The notes under the pieces were generated by a model. It was not told the DNA's origin. It made no database searches and saw nothing but the letters and a program-made list of their open reading frames with translations. A program made the translations under genes and the position numbers. Shown here piece after piece: positions 17,232 to 26,458 of a stretch of DNA of 64,000 bases. The DNA comes from Promethearchaeota archaeon. Its GTDB lineage: Archaea; Asgardarchaeota; Lokiarchaeia; Sigyniarchaeales; SOKP01. The DNA is taken from contig JAGXNO010000004.1 of assembly GCA_019894975.1 (NCBI GenBank), positions 1-64,000 of the forward strand. The letters run 5' to 3'. Positions within the stretch are counted from its first letter, which is position 1, and each line of letters opens with the position of its first letter.

Positions 17232-18410
17232 TTATATTGCTTTTTTTTTGAATTTTCCTACAAAGAATCCTTGTGTTTTTTGTTTTGAAGGAAACAGCCT
17301 ACCAGCTCCAGATATTCGAGAACCATTAGTTTTATAACTTGGAGAAAACCAAGTCGGTAGGTTTTGAGCTTCTAATTGATTTAAAAAATTCATAATAATG
17401 TATTCTCCTTCTTCGGGATAAAGGCTGCATGTGGAATAAACTAGGATTCCCCCCGGTTTTAACAATCTTAAAGCACTTTGAAAGAGTTTCTTCTGTAAAA
17501 CTGTGTTTTGATGTAGAAATTTTTGATTCTGTCTCCACTTTAACTCAGGATTTGTTAAAAAAGTACCATTACCGGTACAAGGAGCATCCAATAATATTCT
17601 ATCAAACATATTTTGAAACCTTAAAGGAAAAGCTATACTATCGATGTTTAAAAGATGGGTATTTATCACATTCAGATGATTAAGTAATTGAATCATAATC
17701 CTTATTCGCGGGTTAAGAAATTCCCCTGCAATTATTTTACCATGGTTCCTCATTTTTTGGGCAATGTAACTTGCTTTTATGCCTGGTGCAGCGCACATAT
17801 CACAAATTAATTCTTTTGGTTGAGGATCTAAAACATCAACTACTGCAGCTGAAGCCCTATCTTGAAATATAAGATCTCCTTTTTGATAAATTGGACTTTT
17901 TAAGACTTTGGATTTCATAGTCCTAGGTATTGTAATCATATCTTCTAGATGAGCATCTTTGGTAAAGGAAATATTTAGATTTTCTAATTCAGACTTAATT
18001 ACTAAATCTAAATTCTTCTCATGGTCTTCCTCTAATAATCTATTAATTCGAACTGCGATACTATCCCCTTCAACTAAGCCATTCATAACCTTCAAGTTAT
18101 CTTTTATGAATTCTAAATCCATTACGGGTAAAAGACGTTCTATCATAAAACTTGGTACAGCTTCACAAATGCTTAATTTTTCTATCTCATCTTTACTCTG
18201 CAAGGCTTTTTCCCATGAAAACGTTCTTACTTTCTTTAAAAAATTTGTATTAATACCTTTTACTTCTTTTAAGATTGTTTTATTGGAAGTATTTTCCCAA
18301 AAAATCCTATACGTCACAAAGAAGTAGTGAGCTAATTGATTTATGCTAAGTTTTTTAGAATCGGGAAGATTTCTCTTAATAATAAAATTGAGTTTATTCC
18401 AAAATCTCAC
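17232..18410 (-). CDS. Nop2/Sun (RsmB-type) RNA cytosine-C5 methyltransferase
   Basis: An S-adenosylmethionine-dependent rRNA or tRNA m5C methyltransferase. Motif I is CDMCAAPGIKASYIAQ, motif IV is LLDAPCTGNGTF with one catalytic Cys, and motif VI is VYSTCSLYPEEGE with the second Cys, the diagnostic two-Cys arrangement of the Nop2/Sun family. The N-terminal 150 residues are helical, as in the NusB-like or PUA-less N-domains of RsmB relatives. The called start is a GTG, but the same frame stays open another 52 codons upstream with NusB-like sequence and no usable start (see next entry). It probably acts on the ribosome or tRNA in the cytoplasm. Confidence 0.92.
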   Translation of the reverse strand: MRFWNKLNFIIKRNLPDSKKLSINQLAHYFFVTYRIFWENTSNKTILKEVKGINTNFLKKVRTFSWEKALQSKDEIEKLSICEAVPSFMIERLLPVMDLEFIKDNLKVMNGLVEGDSIAVRINRLLEEDHEKNLDLVIKSELENLNISFTKDAHLEDMITIPRTMKSKVLKSPIYQKGDLIFQDRASAAVVDVLDPQPKELICDMCAAPGIKASYIAQKMRNHGKIIAGEFLNPRIRIMIQLLNHLNVINTHLLNIDSIAFPLRFQNMFDRILLDAPCTGNGTFLTNPELKWRQNQKFLHQNTVLQKKLFQSALRLLKPGGILVYSTCSLYPEEGEYIIMNFLNQLEAQNLPTWFSPSYKTNGSRISGAGRLFPSKQKTQGFFVGKFKKKAI

Positions 18411-18566
18411 AATTTCATTATAGTAATGAATACTTCTAGGATTTTGCCTTATTGATTTTAATGTTGAATATGACTCTCCCTTTATGAATAAAGCAAGAAG
18501 GTTTACTATTTCAGTAGTATCATTGCTATTGATCTCAAAAAACCTTTTTCTTAAAATATTATTACT
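18411..18566 (-). other. Probable 5' coding extension of the Nop2/Sun methyltransferase without a canonical start
   Basis: Directly upstream of the GTG at 18410 the same frame continues to a TAA at 18569-18567. It reads, in pieces, RKRFFEINSNDTTEIV, NLLALFIKGESYSTLK and SIRQNPRSIHYYNEIV. This resembles the first helices of a NusB-like domain. The stretch holds no ATG, GTG or TTG; the only near-cognate codons are one ATT (18560-18558) and several ATA or ATC. Either initiation is non-canonical or a base is missing from the sequence upstream. Confidence 0.55.
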
Positions 18567-18625
18567 TTAATTTAGTGGTTTTTATAATCGTAATAAAAAA
18601 TAAGAAAAAATAAAAGCTTTAAAAT

Positions 18626-18817
18626 TTATTGTATTTCTGCGGGTATTATAAGTCCTTTCCTTTTTAGCGAGATTATTGTACTTATAATCTCGTCCCTGGA
18701 AGCTTTTCTTCCTGCTAAACCAAAATTCAAAAGACTTGATATGAAGAAGAACTTCCTTTCTTTCTGTATTTGCTCAGCTAATTTTCTAATATAATAGAAT
18801 ATGCTTAAATTACACAT
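18626..18817 (-). CDS. Small putative winged-helix-like protein (63 aa)
   Basis: ATG-started frame with a helix-helix-helix pattern ending in SRDEIISTIISLKRKGLIIPAEIQ, which looks like the recognition helix and wing of a small HTH. It lies in the gap between the acyltransferase gene and the methyltransferase gene, all on the minus strand. Only pattern supports it and it could be spurious; no partner or family is recognised. Confidence 0.4.
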   Translation of the reverse strand: MCNLSIFYYIRKLAEQIQKERKFFFISSLLNFGLAGRKASRDEIISTIISLKRKGLIIPAEIQ

Positions 18818-18857
18818 TAAGATTATACTGAATTCCCCGTTTTTAAGATTCCATAAT

Positions 18858-20096
18858 TTATTTCACAGTTCTCCTTATCAAAACTTCTAATTCTTCTTCT
18901 GTGATAAACTTGTTTGTTAAGATTTTGGAATGAACCACGTCTTTTATTTCATCGATATACTTCTCAAAATTGTTTAACCCCATTTGTTCACATTTCAATT
19001 TGATGGCATCACCATGAAGAGTAGTGGGTCCAAAAATAATCTTTTCGGATTGTCCTACAATTTCAGGTTTATATGGCGTGAAGCACATCCAATACCTATC
19101 CTTTTCTAAAGCACTCATGACATGAAGTTCACTTTCATGTATAAATGTATTCCGACCTACGATTGGTTTATTATATGGTAAGGGAACTTCCGAAATTTTC
19201 TCGATGTATTTACTTAATTCATACAATTTAGAGAGATCAATTCCTGTATCTATCCCATATAACATTTCTAAGGCTGTGACCACTTCCTCAAAAGAAGTGT
19301 TTCCTGCTCTATCCCCCAGTTTATTAACTACAAGATCCATATATGAAGCACCCTGCTCAACAGCTGCTATTGTTGAAGCAGAACCTAATCCAAAATCATC
19401 ATGAACATGAATTCCAATGGGGGTCTCTTTTGCAATAGATTTTAATTGTCTTATCAGGAAAGAAATTGCAGATATATTACAAGCACCTACAGTATCATAT
19501 AACATTATCATTTTTACCCCATTTTTTATTCCCTGTTTGATTGCTTTCATTAATATAGATAATTGAGATCGTGTTGCATCAACGCAATCTAAAATTGCGC
19601 TTGCTCCCATTTTTCTGATTCTACTTAGTACGGAAGGGATTACTGATACCATTACTTCGGGTGTTATTTTTTCATCACCTGTAAATAGCTGAAGTTGCCA
19701 TTCTGTTAGTACAATTCCAAATCCAATATAATCTATTTTTGCTTCTATTGATTTTTCAATCTCAGCAGTCCATCTTGAAGGGTTTGTACTAAGATGAGAA
19801 TAAGTCTTTAGTTTAATGCCCAACTCTTTGATTTTATTTGCTAAGTTCCATTGATCTTGAACTTGTCCAATATAGCCACAATCAATATGTTTAACCCCAA
19901 TATCCTCTAATTTCTCTACAATGTTAATCTTCTGGTCTAAAGAATAATATACACCCGGAGTTTCTTCACCTTCTCTTATAGTAGAGTCTCTTATATAAAC
20001 ATTTTTAGGCAGGTTGAAGGATTTTAAAACTTCTTCGTTATAATTATGTGGTGAAATCCACCATTTATCATTAAACCATTTTGTTTCTTCTTTCAT
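18858..20096 (-). CDS. DRE-TIM metallolyase: 2-isopropylmalate/homocitrate/citramalate synthase-like
   Basis: A Claisen-condensing acyltransferase that joins acetyl-CoA with a 2-oxo acid. The family signature IRDSTIREGEETPG (R36, D37, E42, E44) and the metal-binding HVHDDFGLGSAST are both present, as is the DRAGNTSFEEVVTALEMLYG segment typical of the LeuA/NifV/CimA group. At 412 residues the chain lacks the C-terminal regulatory domain of LeuA, so it resembles homocitrate-synthase-type or short archaeal enzymes. The substrate cannot be fixed from sequence alone, and no other leucine or lysine pathway gene is adjacent. Flanking gaps suggest its own promoter upstream at about 20.1 kb. Confidence 0.85.
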   Translation of the reverse strand: MKEETKWFNDKWWISPHNYNEEVLKSFNLPKNVYIRDSTIREGEETPGVYYSLDQKINIVEKLEDIGVKHIDCGYIGQVQDQWNLANKIKELGIKLKTYSHLSTNPSRWTAEIEKSIEAKIDYIGFGIVLTEWQLQLFTGDEKITPEVMVSVIPSVLSRIRKMGASAILDCVDATRSQLSILMKAIKQGIKNGVKMIMLYDTVGACNISAISFLIRQLKSIAKETPIGIHVHDDFGLGSASTIAAVEQGASYMDLVVNKLGDRAGNTSFEEVVTALEMLYGIDTGIDLSKLYELSKYIEKISEVPLPYNKPIVGRNTFIHESELHVMSALEKDRYWMCFTPYKPEIVGQSEKIIFGPTTLHGDAIKLKCEQMGLNNFEKYIDEIKDVVHSKILTNKFITEEELEVLIRRTVK

Positions 20097-20213
20097 TATC
20101 GTAGTCTTTTTTTATTTTATAAAATTATATTGCTTGTATTGAATAAAAAATTATTAATCTTTTTCAAATATTAGAATAAACACTTTTATTAAAGGGAGAG
20201 AACTACCATTTGG

Positions 20214-20972
20214 TTGATATTATTAGTCTGGGTTGTTGTAATATTTGTCTCAACTATTGTTATTAGTCAGTATATAAAAATGCAAAAGCGAGAGGATGTT
20301 GCTATAGCATTCTATGTTTTGTTTATGGCAATGTCTCAAATCTTAGCAACTAAAATAGGAGATTTTAGTATTGGAAGTTTAACGATAACAGCCCCAGTAG
20401 CAGTGCTTATATTTCCATTCACATTTCAGATAACTGATATAGTAAACGAAAATTTTGGTCAAAAAGCAACTCATAGAATGATTTTCATTGCGTTCATTAC
20501 TCAAATATTCATGACTATATTTATATGGTTCAGTATTGAAGTAACAAGTGCTCCTTTTTGGGGATTTGATTTTGGGAGTGACCCAGTTGAGGCTCAGAGA
20601 TTTTGGGCAAGCTTTCTTGGATCTACGTTAAGAATAACTGCTGCGTCTTGGATCGCATTTTTAATAACAGAAAACCTTGATGCTCTCCTATTTGCGAAAA
20701 TTAAAAAGTATACCAAAGGTAAGCATTTGTGGGTACGAAATGTATTCAGTGATATTCCTACTTTAGCATTAGACAGTATAATTTTCGTAACAATCGCATT
20801 TGGAGGTGTATTTCCGATTGTATCTGTTATTTGGGGCCAAATCTTAACGAAATGGTTCTTTGGGGTTGTAGATACACCGTTTATGTATTTGTCACGTGGA
20901 ATTACAAGTGGAAAAATTAAGTTAGATGAGCTATTTGCTAAAGTAAATTTGGCAAAAGCAAAGGAAAAATGA
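20214..20972 (+). CDS. YhhQ/DUF165-family queuosine-precursor transporter
   Basis: Six to seven membrane spans with the family hallmarks QILATKIGDF near the start, FPFTFQITDIVNENFGQKAT, and VRNVFSDIPTLALDSIIFV in the second half. In bacteria this ECF-like transporter imports queuosine precursors (preQ0, preQ1). In archaea, where preQ0 feeds archaeosine tRNA modification, the same role is likely. The called start is TTG at 20214; a purine-rich AGGGAGAG lies 15 bases upstream, and an ATT at 20208 is better spaced from it. No archaeosine gene is adjacent. Membrane-located. Confidence 0.88.
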   Translation: MILLVWVVVIFVSTIVISQYIKMQKREDVAIAFYVLFMAMSQILATKIGDFSIGSLTITAPVAVLIFPFTFQITDIVNENFGQKATHRMIFIAFITQIFMTIFIWFSIEVTSAPFWGFDFGSDPVEAQRFWASFLGSTLRITAASWIAFLITENLDALLFAKIKKYTKGKHLWVRNVFSDIPTLALDSIIFVTIAFGGVFPIVSVIWGQILTKWFFGVVDTPFMYLSRGITSGKIKLDELFAKVNLAKAKEK

Positions 20973-21046
20973 AACCTTTCTCATTTTTATAATGGGGTTA
21001 TATTTCCTAATTAAAATAAAAATCATATCATTTAATCAAAATAAGG

Positions 21047-21919
21047 TTATGAAGGGAGAGTTGAAAACTCTTCTTTATCGAAACCCCATGACTTTAAGAT
21101 TAATTCTGCTTCTTGTATAATATTTTCAATCATATTTTTTAGAGGAACAATTTTACTTTGAAATCCTACTGATGGAGAAGGAACTCTAGTTCCTCCAAAT
21201 CTTCGATGATAAAGGCTTTGGTGATATTCTTCTGTAAATATATCGGTAGTAATTCTTTCTTCTTTTCTTTCTTTTGATACTGGACTTTCTTCTGTTATTA
21301 AGATTGCAGTTCCTAAGCATACAGCATCAGCACCCATAGCTAAAGCACCAAGAAAACCACGAGCATCTCCTAATCCTCCTGCAGCAATTATGGGAACTTT
21401 TAAAATCCTTTTTCCCATTGTTAAATTTATTAATGTTGTATGCTGAAATGGATTTTTATTTCCCGCTGATTCCATTCCCATTAAAGTTATTGCGTCTGCT
21501 CCTGCTTCTTGTGCAGAAATCGCATGCCGCATTAAAGGACACTTAGGAAACCACAAGCATCCTGCTTCATGGATTCTCTCTCCAATATATGGAGCCTGAT
21601 ATGCTGAGGTTGTAATTATATTAACTCCTGCATTAATAGCAACTTCTAAATATTTTAAATATACCTCTTTATCTCCATCGGCATTAACGGTTATATTAAC
21701 ACCAAAGGGATTTGATGTAAGTTCCTCCATTTTATCTAAATTCTTTTTAAAATCTTTAACATCATAACTCATTGCAGTTGTAATTCCTAAACCTCCTGCA
21801 TTTGAATATGCAGCGGCAAATTCAGTTCTACCATGTCGTGCAAAGGCGGCCATAATAAGTGGATATTTTATTTTGCACATTTTGGTAATTTTAGTAGTCC
21901 AAATCAATCTATTCAACAA
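21047..21919 (-). CDS. Nitronate monooxygenase / FMN-dependent enoyl-reductase family protein
   Basis: A TIM-barrel FMN protein of the nitronate monooxygenase (2-nitropropane dioxygenase) family. Seen are YPLIMAAFARHGRTEFAAA with NAGGLGITTA (first strand and FMN loop), NPFGVNITV, TTSAYQAPYI, then the phosphate-binding IIAAGGLGDARGF and GADAVCLGTAIL. At 290 residues it is slightly short, as in archaeal and clostridial members that act as FabK-like reductases or of unknown role. Most likely cytosolic. The start is a TTG followed by a second TTG, and either could be used. Substrate unknown. Confidence 0.87.
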   Translation of the reverse strand: MLNRLIWTTKITKMCKIKYPLIMAAFARHGRTEFAAAYSNAGGLGITTAMSYDVKDFKKNLDKMEELTSNPFGVNITVNADGDKEVYLKYLEVAINAGVNIITTSAYQAPYIGERIHEAGCLWFPKCPLMRHAISAQEAGADAITLMGMESAGNKNPFQHTTLINLTMGKRILKVPIIAAGGLGDARGFLGALAMGADAVCLGTAILITEESPVSKERKEERITTDIFTEEYHQSLYHRRFGGTRVPSPSVGFQSKIVPLKNMIENIIQEAELILKSWGFDKEEFSTLPS

Positions 21920-22015
21920 ATTTTGTAAATCTGAATAAGTAAACCTATAAAAAAAGCAAAAAAAAGTTTATGATTTTAAAATAGTAATGCTTTTTTAGCT
22001 CTATCATTGGAGAAT

Positions 22016-23347
22016 TTATAAATAAGTATCTAAAGTTTTTTGAGTTTTAATGAAATTAATTAGTTTACTACTCTTTTTCCAATATTTAAATTCAACCATG
22101 AAGTTTTCTGCCATTTTATTTATGGCTTCATTAAAATTGTCTAGTTTAATTGGATCAGTTGTAAACATAGCATTATTTACGGTTTCTCGAATTACCCACA
22201 CTCCAAGGGGGACGACATACCCTCCAGAAACTTCTCGAAATATTAAAACTCGTGCTTGTCTCTTAATTTTATAAAGATACTCACAAACAGACTTACGGGC
22301 AGCATAATAAGCTCCTGTAATATTACTTGCGTAATTTTTTCTCCCTCGATAAAATTCAAAATCAGTCATTATTTGAGGTTTTAAGTTTTGGTTGTTTCCA
22401 TATAAAGAAATGTTCCATAATGTATTTGGGGCCCACACTTCATTCATTTCATATATAAACTTACCTGGGAATAAGAGAATCTTAAAATGGTTATCAAGGT
22501 ATGTTGCTTCAAAAATCCGATAATCATCAATTTCGGGAAACTTTTTAATTTCTTTTATTAGCGCTTTTGATATGATATCATCCACAGCCGTTATTGTCCA
22601 ACGAGTTGGGACAATTCTACGTCGTTTTTCTTCACCAAGTAGTCCTGCTGAAAATATTCTTTTAATTGTAGATTCAGGGACATGCCCTTTAAAATAAAGA
22701 TGTTCTGAGACTGCCTCGGTTGCTGATAAATCTGTATCAGACACACAGTAATCAACTTGAGGATGCACCTTTGTGTTTTCTGTTATCGTAATTTTCTCAG
22801 TCATACCAGAGGGACCCATAGGTAATGCATGGTTATCCAACATCATATGCAAGTTCATTTTATCTAACTTTGTCTCTGTATCAACAGGCCTTGCCGCCAT
22901 TGATAATTCCTGTGATGTTTCCAATAATCTTTGGATTTTCAGTGATGGGGTGTTCTTTGGACTTTTTCGACCTATAAACACATTTGTTTTGAAGTTGCTC
23001 CTAACCAAACTGCTGCGATATCGTATAATATCGATCATCTTTTTCCCAAACCATAACTCTGGGGCATCGAGAATATGATAATCGGAGATTTGAAGACCTG
23101 TTTCAAACTCTTGAAATGGTATTAATGGGCCTAAATAAACATTTGGATAATTAAAATGTCCGACAAAGAATCCTGGAGGGCTAGCACCAAAAACTTCAAC
23201 ATTTCTCAGGGTTTTATCAATCTCAAATGGAACCATTGATTTTAAAACAGATTTCTTTAATAAAATTGGGCAGGTTTTTTTCCCACATAAAAGTCTTGCT
23301 CCTTTACAACGAAGGCAAATATTTTTCTCTGTTTGAGGTCGGACCAC
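22016..23347 (-). CDS. nreA: NreA-family archaeal DNA repair protein with C-terminal PIP box
   Basis: Matches the archaeal Nre family (Nre_N and Nre_C). There is an N-terminal zinc-binding CLRCKGARLLCGKKTCP (residues 10-26). The conserved SPPGFFVGHFNYPNVYLGPLIP and the aspartate/serine-rich centre (LDNHALPMGPSG, DTDLSATEAVSEHL) follow, then the AAYYAARKSVCEYL region. The last eight residues are QKTLDTYL, a textbook PCNA-interacting (PIP) pattern Q-x-x-L-x-x-Y-L at the very C-terminus, as described for archaeal NreA, which acts with PCNA in repair of DNA damage such as alkylation by mitomycin C. It starts with GTG. No repair gene is adjacent. Nucleoid-associated by inference. Confidence 0.9.
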   Translation of the reverse strand: MVRPQTEKNICLRCKGARLLCGKKTCPILLKKSVLKSMVPFEIDKTLRNVEVFGASPPGFFVGHFNYPNVYLGPLIPFQEFETGLQISDYHILDAPELWFGKKMIDIIRYRSSLVRSNFKTNVFIGRKSPKNTPSLKIQRLLETSQELSMAARPVDTETKLDKMNLHMMLDNHALPMGPSGMTEKITITENTKVHPQVDYCVSDTDLSATEAVSEHLYFKGHVPESTIKRIFSAGLLGEEKRRRIVPTRWTITAVDDIISKALIKEIKKFPEIDDYRIFEATYLDNHFKILLFPGKFIYEMNEVWAPNTLWNISLYGNNQNLKPQIMTDFEFYRGRKNYASNITGAYYAARKSVCEYLYKIKRQARVLIFREVSGGYVVPLGVWVIRETVNNAMFTTDPIKLDNFNEAINKMAENFMVEFKYWKKSSKLINFIKTQKTLDTYL

Positions 23348-23596
23348 TATTTTCTCTCAAAAATGAATATCTATTCTAAACAAAATTTAAATTTTCTACT
23401 ATAAAAAATGTAAAGGGGTTTAAATTTTTAATATTTATATTAAAGAACAAATATAACAGAATAATTTTTAAAAAAAGCCTTAAAAAAGGAGAACCTTGAT
23501 AATATTCCGAAGATGTTCGCTTTAAAACTTATATCCTATCAAATTTTAGACAACTTAGTTTATTAATAAGAAATTAAAAGTTAAGATGAAAATTAA

Positions 23597-23935
23597 ATGA
23601 AAATTATAGATGTTAAAAACATTCAAATTGCAGATACACCTCATAAGGTAGATGTTAAAAAATTATTTAATTTTGAACATGCAACATTTGTTCACATTGA
23701 ACTTAAACCAGGAGAAGCTCTTAAAAGGCACATAACTCCTGTAGATGTGAATTTTTATATTCTTGAAGGCAATGGTATAGTAGAGATTGGTAAAGAAAGA
23801 GAATTTGTTAAAGAAGATCAATTGATTTTTAGTCCAGCTAAAATCTCCCATACATTACTAAATGAATCTGATAAAAATTTTCGATTCCTAGTAATAAAAA
23901 CTCCAACTCCTACTTCAGAAACAAAACTCCTTTAG
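23597..23935 (+). CDS. Single-domain cupin protein
   Basis: A 112-residue cupin. Cupin motif 1 is LKPGEALKRHITPVDVNFYILEG, with a partial metal-ligand set, and motif 2 is SPAKISHTLLNES. Of the usual motif-1 ligands (G-X5-HXH-X3,4-E-X6-G), one His (H65 region) and Glu are present but the second His is replaced, so metal binding is uncertain. Small cupins bind metals, sugars or amino acids and often tune a neighbouring pathway. It is convergent with the esterase gene and has its own 250-base upstream region. Confidence 0.8.
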   Translation: MKIIDVKNIQIADTPHKVDVKKLFNFEHATFVHIELKPGEALKRHITPVDVNFYILEGNGIVEIGKEREFVKEDQLIFSPAKISHTLLNESDKNFRFLVIKTPTPTSETKLL

Positions 23936-23961
23936 AAATTAAAATTCTTAAAAGTCAGATC

Positions 23962-25050
23962 TTAATTATCTGTTAATTTAAATTGCTTTCTTATAAATTG
24001 AGCGATCTGGTTTATTGATTGTTGCACTTCAGGGATAGCCAAATCCCCACCTTGATGAACATGGGGCATTTCTGGATAAATATTGAAGATGACATCCACA
24101 CCTGCTTTACTCGCTTTTTCAGCTAGTTGAGTATCTTCATCAAGAAAGACTTCCCAATCTCCTACTTCTACATACAATGGAGGCAGTCCCGCTAAATCAG
24201 CATATAAAGGTGAAACATAAGGATCAAATGGATCAGTTCCATTTAAATACATTTCAGCACTTAAAGAGAGCCCTTCCTTAGTAAGGACTGAATCTTTGTC
24301 TTTTCTCGAATCATAAGTACTTCCCTTAAATGCTAAATCAACCCAAGGAGATAATAAGACTGCTGCTTTTGGTAAAGGGATTTTAAGTTCCCTCAATTTA
24401 AGGATGGTAGCCATTGTTAAACCTCCTCCCGCTGATTCCCCCCAAATAATTACATTTTCTGTTTTATAACCTTTGGAAAGGAGCCACTTATAAGCATTAA
24501 CAGCATCATTCAAACCTATTGGAAATGGTCTTTTTGGGGCTAATCCATAATTTAACATTAAAACGGGGATGTTTGAAGCATTAGCAACTCGATACGGAAT
24601 AATTAAATTTCCGGGAAATCTTATACTCCCTCCAATATATGCACCCCCATGCAAATGAAGAAGTACATGGTCATTGTTAGTCTTTGCTTCAGGTACAACA
24701 ATCCATCTAGCAGGTACCTTATCAATATAAATAATCTCAGTATGAACATTATCAGGAAGTGGAAGAGGTGTTGTGTCTATTATGAATAAATTAACTCTCC
24801 TCATGAATTCAGGATCCTGTTTGAAAAATGCTTCATATGGACCAATTCCAAGTTCATTCTTAATATTCTCTTTACCGATTTTGCTAATATAACCTTCAAC
24901 GGCTTCAATCATTCCTATCTGGCCTTTTATAAAGCTTTTTCTTACATCTGAACGAATATTTCTCCTTTCCAGATTTTTTTCAAGCTGATGGAAATACTTT
25001 TGCATTATTGGAGTAAAATTTTCTATTTCAGGAAAATCCAACGTGTTCAC
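23962..25050 (-). CDS. Alpha/beta hydrolase, hormone-sensitive-lipase (HSL) family esterase
   Basis: A carboxylesterase of the HSL group. The oxyanion-hole motif HLHGGAYIGGS, the nucleophile elbow WGESAGGGL, a late Asp (VGDWEVFLDED) and the catalytic His in MPHVHQGGD are all in the right order and spacing. The N-terminal 90 residues form the usual helical cap. At 362 residues it is standard. Cytosolic; it would cleave short-chain esters. The start codon is 11 bases from a 14-base perfect palindrome in the shared upstream region with the flavodiiron gene, so expression may be controlled by a repressor binding there. Confidence 0.9.
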   Translation of the reverse strand: MNTLDFPEIENFTPIMQKYFHQLEKNLERRNIRSDVRKSFIKGQIGMIEAVEGYISKIGKENIKNELGIGPYEAFFKQDPEFMRRVNLFIIDTTPLPLPDNVHTEIIYIDKVPARWIVVPEAKTNNDHVLLHLHGGAYIGGSIRFPGNLIIPYRVANASNIPVLMLNYGLAPKRPFPIGLNDAVNAYKWLLSKGYKTENVIIWGESAGGGLTMATILKLRELKIPLPKAAVLLSPWVDLAFKGSTYDSRKDKDSVLTKEGLSLSAEMYLNGTDPFDPYVSPLYADLAGLPPLYVEVGDWEVFLDEDTQLAEKASKAGVDVIFNIYPEMPHVHQGGDLAIPEVQQSINQIAQFIRKQFKLTDN

Positions 25051-25061
25051 TCATTTGTTTT

Positions 25062-25211
25062 ATACTATATAGTATTGTAGTAAATAAAAAATAATTTCTT
25101 AAAATACTATAAATGAAAATACTATAATATGAAAGCTCTTTCTAGCAAAATATCAGTAATAATTTATTGGAGAATTATATTTAAAGAATGTAAATTCTAT
25201 TAAATATAGTA
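25062..25211. promoter_or_regulatory. Cluster of ATACTATA operator-like sites in a divergent promoter
   Basis: Between the divergent esterase and flavodiiron genes lies a perfect 14-base palindrome ATACTATATAGTAT (25062-25075). Two direct repeats AAAATACTATAA follow at 25101-25112 and 25116-25127 (period 15), and an inverted copy TATAGTA sits at 25205-25211 close to the flavodiiron start. The shared core is ATACTATA. The base composition is low in G and C, so chance cannot be excluded, but four copies of one eight-base core in 150 bases are notable. Confidence 0.4.
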
Positions 25212-25224
25212 AAAAATTTCGAAG

Positions 25225-26424
25225 ATGAATATGAGTTTTAAAATAAAAAACAATGTATATTGGGTGGGTAAGATTGACTGGGAAATTAGAAAATTCCATG
25301 GAAATGAATATTCCACACATCGTGGTACTACATACAACTCCTATCTTATTAAAGAACAGAGGGTTGCTTTAATTGACACCGTATGGAAGCCTTTTTCCAA
25401 AGAGTTCGTTAAAAATCTAGCTAAAGAAATAGATTTAGATAAAATTGACTATATCATTACAAATCATGCAGAAATTGATCATAGTGGTGCTCTTCCCGAA
25501 CTCATGGAAAGAATACCAGATAAACCAATTTATTGTACAGCAAATGGCGTAAAATCAATAAAGGGACATTATCATAAAGACTGGAATTTTCAAGTCGTAA
25601 AAACAGGAGATACTTTAGATCTAGGAAATGATAAACAATTAATCTTTGTTGAAATGAGAATGCTCCATTGGCCAGATAGTATGGCATGTTACTTAACTAA
25701 AGACAATATATTATTCAGCAATGACGCTTTTGGTCAACATTACGCAACTGAATTTATGTATAACGATCTTGTTGATCAAAATGAACTGTTTGTAGAGTGC
25801 ATGAAATACTACGCAAATATTCTCACACCTTTCAGTGTACTTGTCGATAAAAAAATAAAGGAAGTTTTAGATCTCCAGATCCCGATTGATATCATTGGAA
25901 CAAGTCATGGCGTTATTTGGAGAGATAACCCCACTCAAATTGTAGAAAAATATTTAGCTTGGGCAAATGCGTATCAAGAAAATCAAATTACCATACTATA
26001 TGATACGATGTGGGACGGAACAAAAAGAATGGCTGAGACAATTTCGAAAGGAATCCTTGAAATTGATAAGAAAGTTAACCTTAAACTGTTTAATATAGCA
26101 AAAACCGATAAAAACGATATAATTACAGAAATCTTCAAGTCGAGAATTATTCTTGTAGGGTCACCCACAATCGGTGGAGGAATTCTATCTTCTGTTGCTG
26201 AAATTTTTGAAATGATTAAGGGGTTAAGATTTAGAAATAAAAAAGCAGCGGCATTCGGTTGTTACGGGTGGAGTGGAGAATCTATACAGGTATTAAATGA
26301 ATTACTGAAGAAAAGTGGATTTTCTGTTATTAATGAAGGTATACGGGCTTTATGGAATCCTGATGATGAAAGCATAGAAAAATGCTTAGAATTTGGGAGA
26401 GAAATTGCTAAAACAACGAATTAA
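25225..26424 (+). CDS. fprA: Flavodiiron protein (A-type FprA)
   Basis: Reduces O2 to water or NO to N2O with electrons from coenzyme F420, rubredoxin or ferredoxin, protecting anaerobes from oxidative or nitrosative stress. Residues 1-250 are the metallo-beta-lactamase-like diiron core with the ligand set NHAEIDHSG (H81, E83, D85, H86), H148 in MLHWPDS, D167 in SNDAFGQH and a last His in GTSHGVIW. Residues about 252-399 are the flavodoxin domain (ILYDTMWDGTKRMAE FMN loop; GSPTIGGG; GCYGWSGES). Full ligands indicate an active enzyme. There is no rubredoxin gene beside it. The divergent promoter holds the ATACTATA sites. Confidence 0.95.
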   Translation: MNMSFKIKNNVYWVGKIDWEIRKFHGNEYSTHRGTTYNSYLIKEQRVALIDTVWKPFSKEFVKNLAKEIDLDKIDYIITNHAEIDHSGALPELMERIPDKPIYCTANGVKSIKGHYHKDWNFQVVKTGDTLDLGNDKQLIFVEMRMLHWPDSMACYLTKDNILFSNDAFGQHYATEFMYNDLVDQNELFVECMKYYANILTPFSVLVDKKIKEVLDLQIPIDIIGTSHGVIWRDNPTQIVEKYLAWANAYQENQITILYDTMWDGTKRMAETISKGILEIDKKVNLKLFNIAKTDKNDIITEIFKSRIILVGSPTIGGGILSSVAEIFEMIKGLRFRNKKAAAFGCYGWSGESIQVLNELLKKSGFSVINEGIRALWNPDDESIEKCLEFGREIAKTTN

Positions 26425-26458
26425 AGAATTGAATTTTAATTTAAATTTTTAACTAAAA

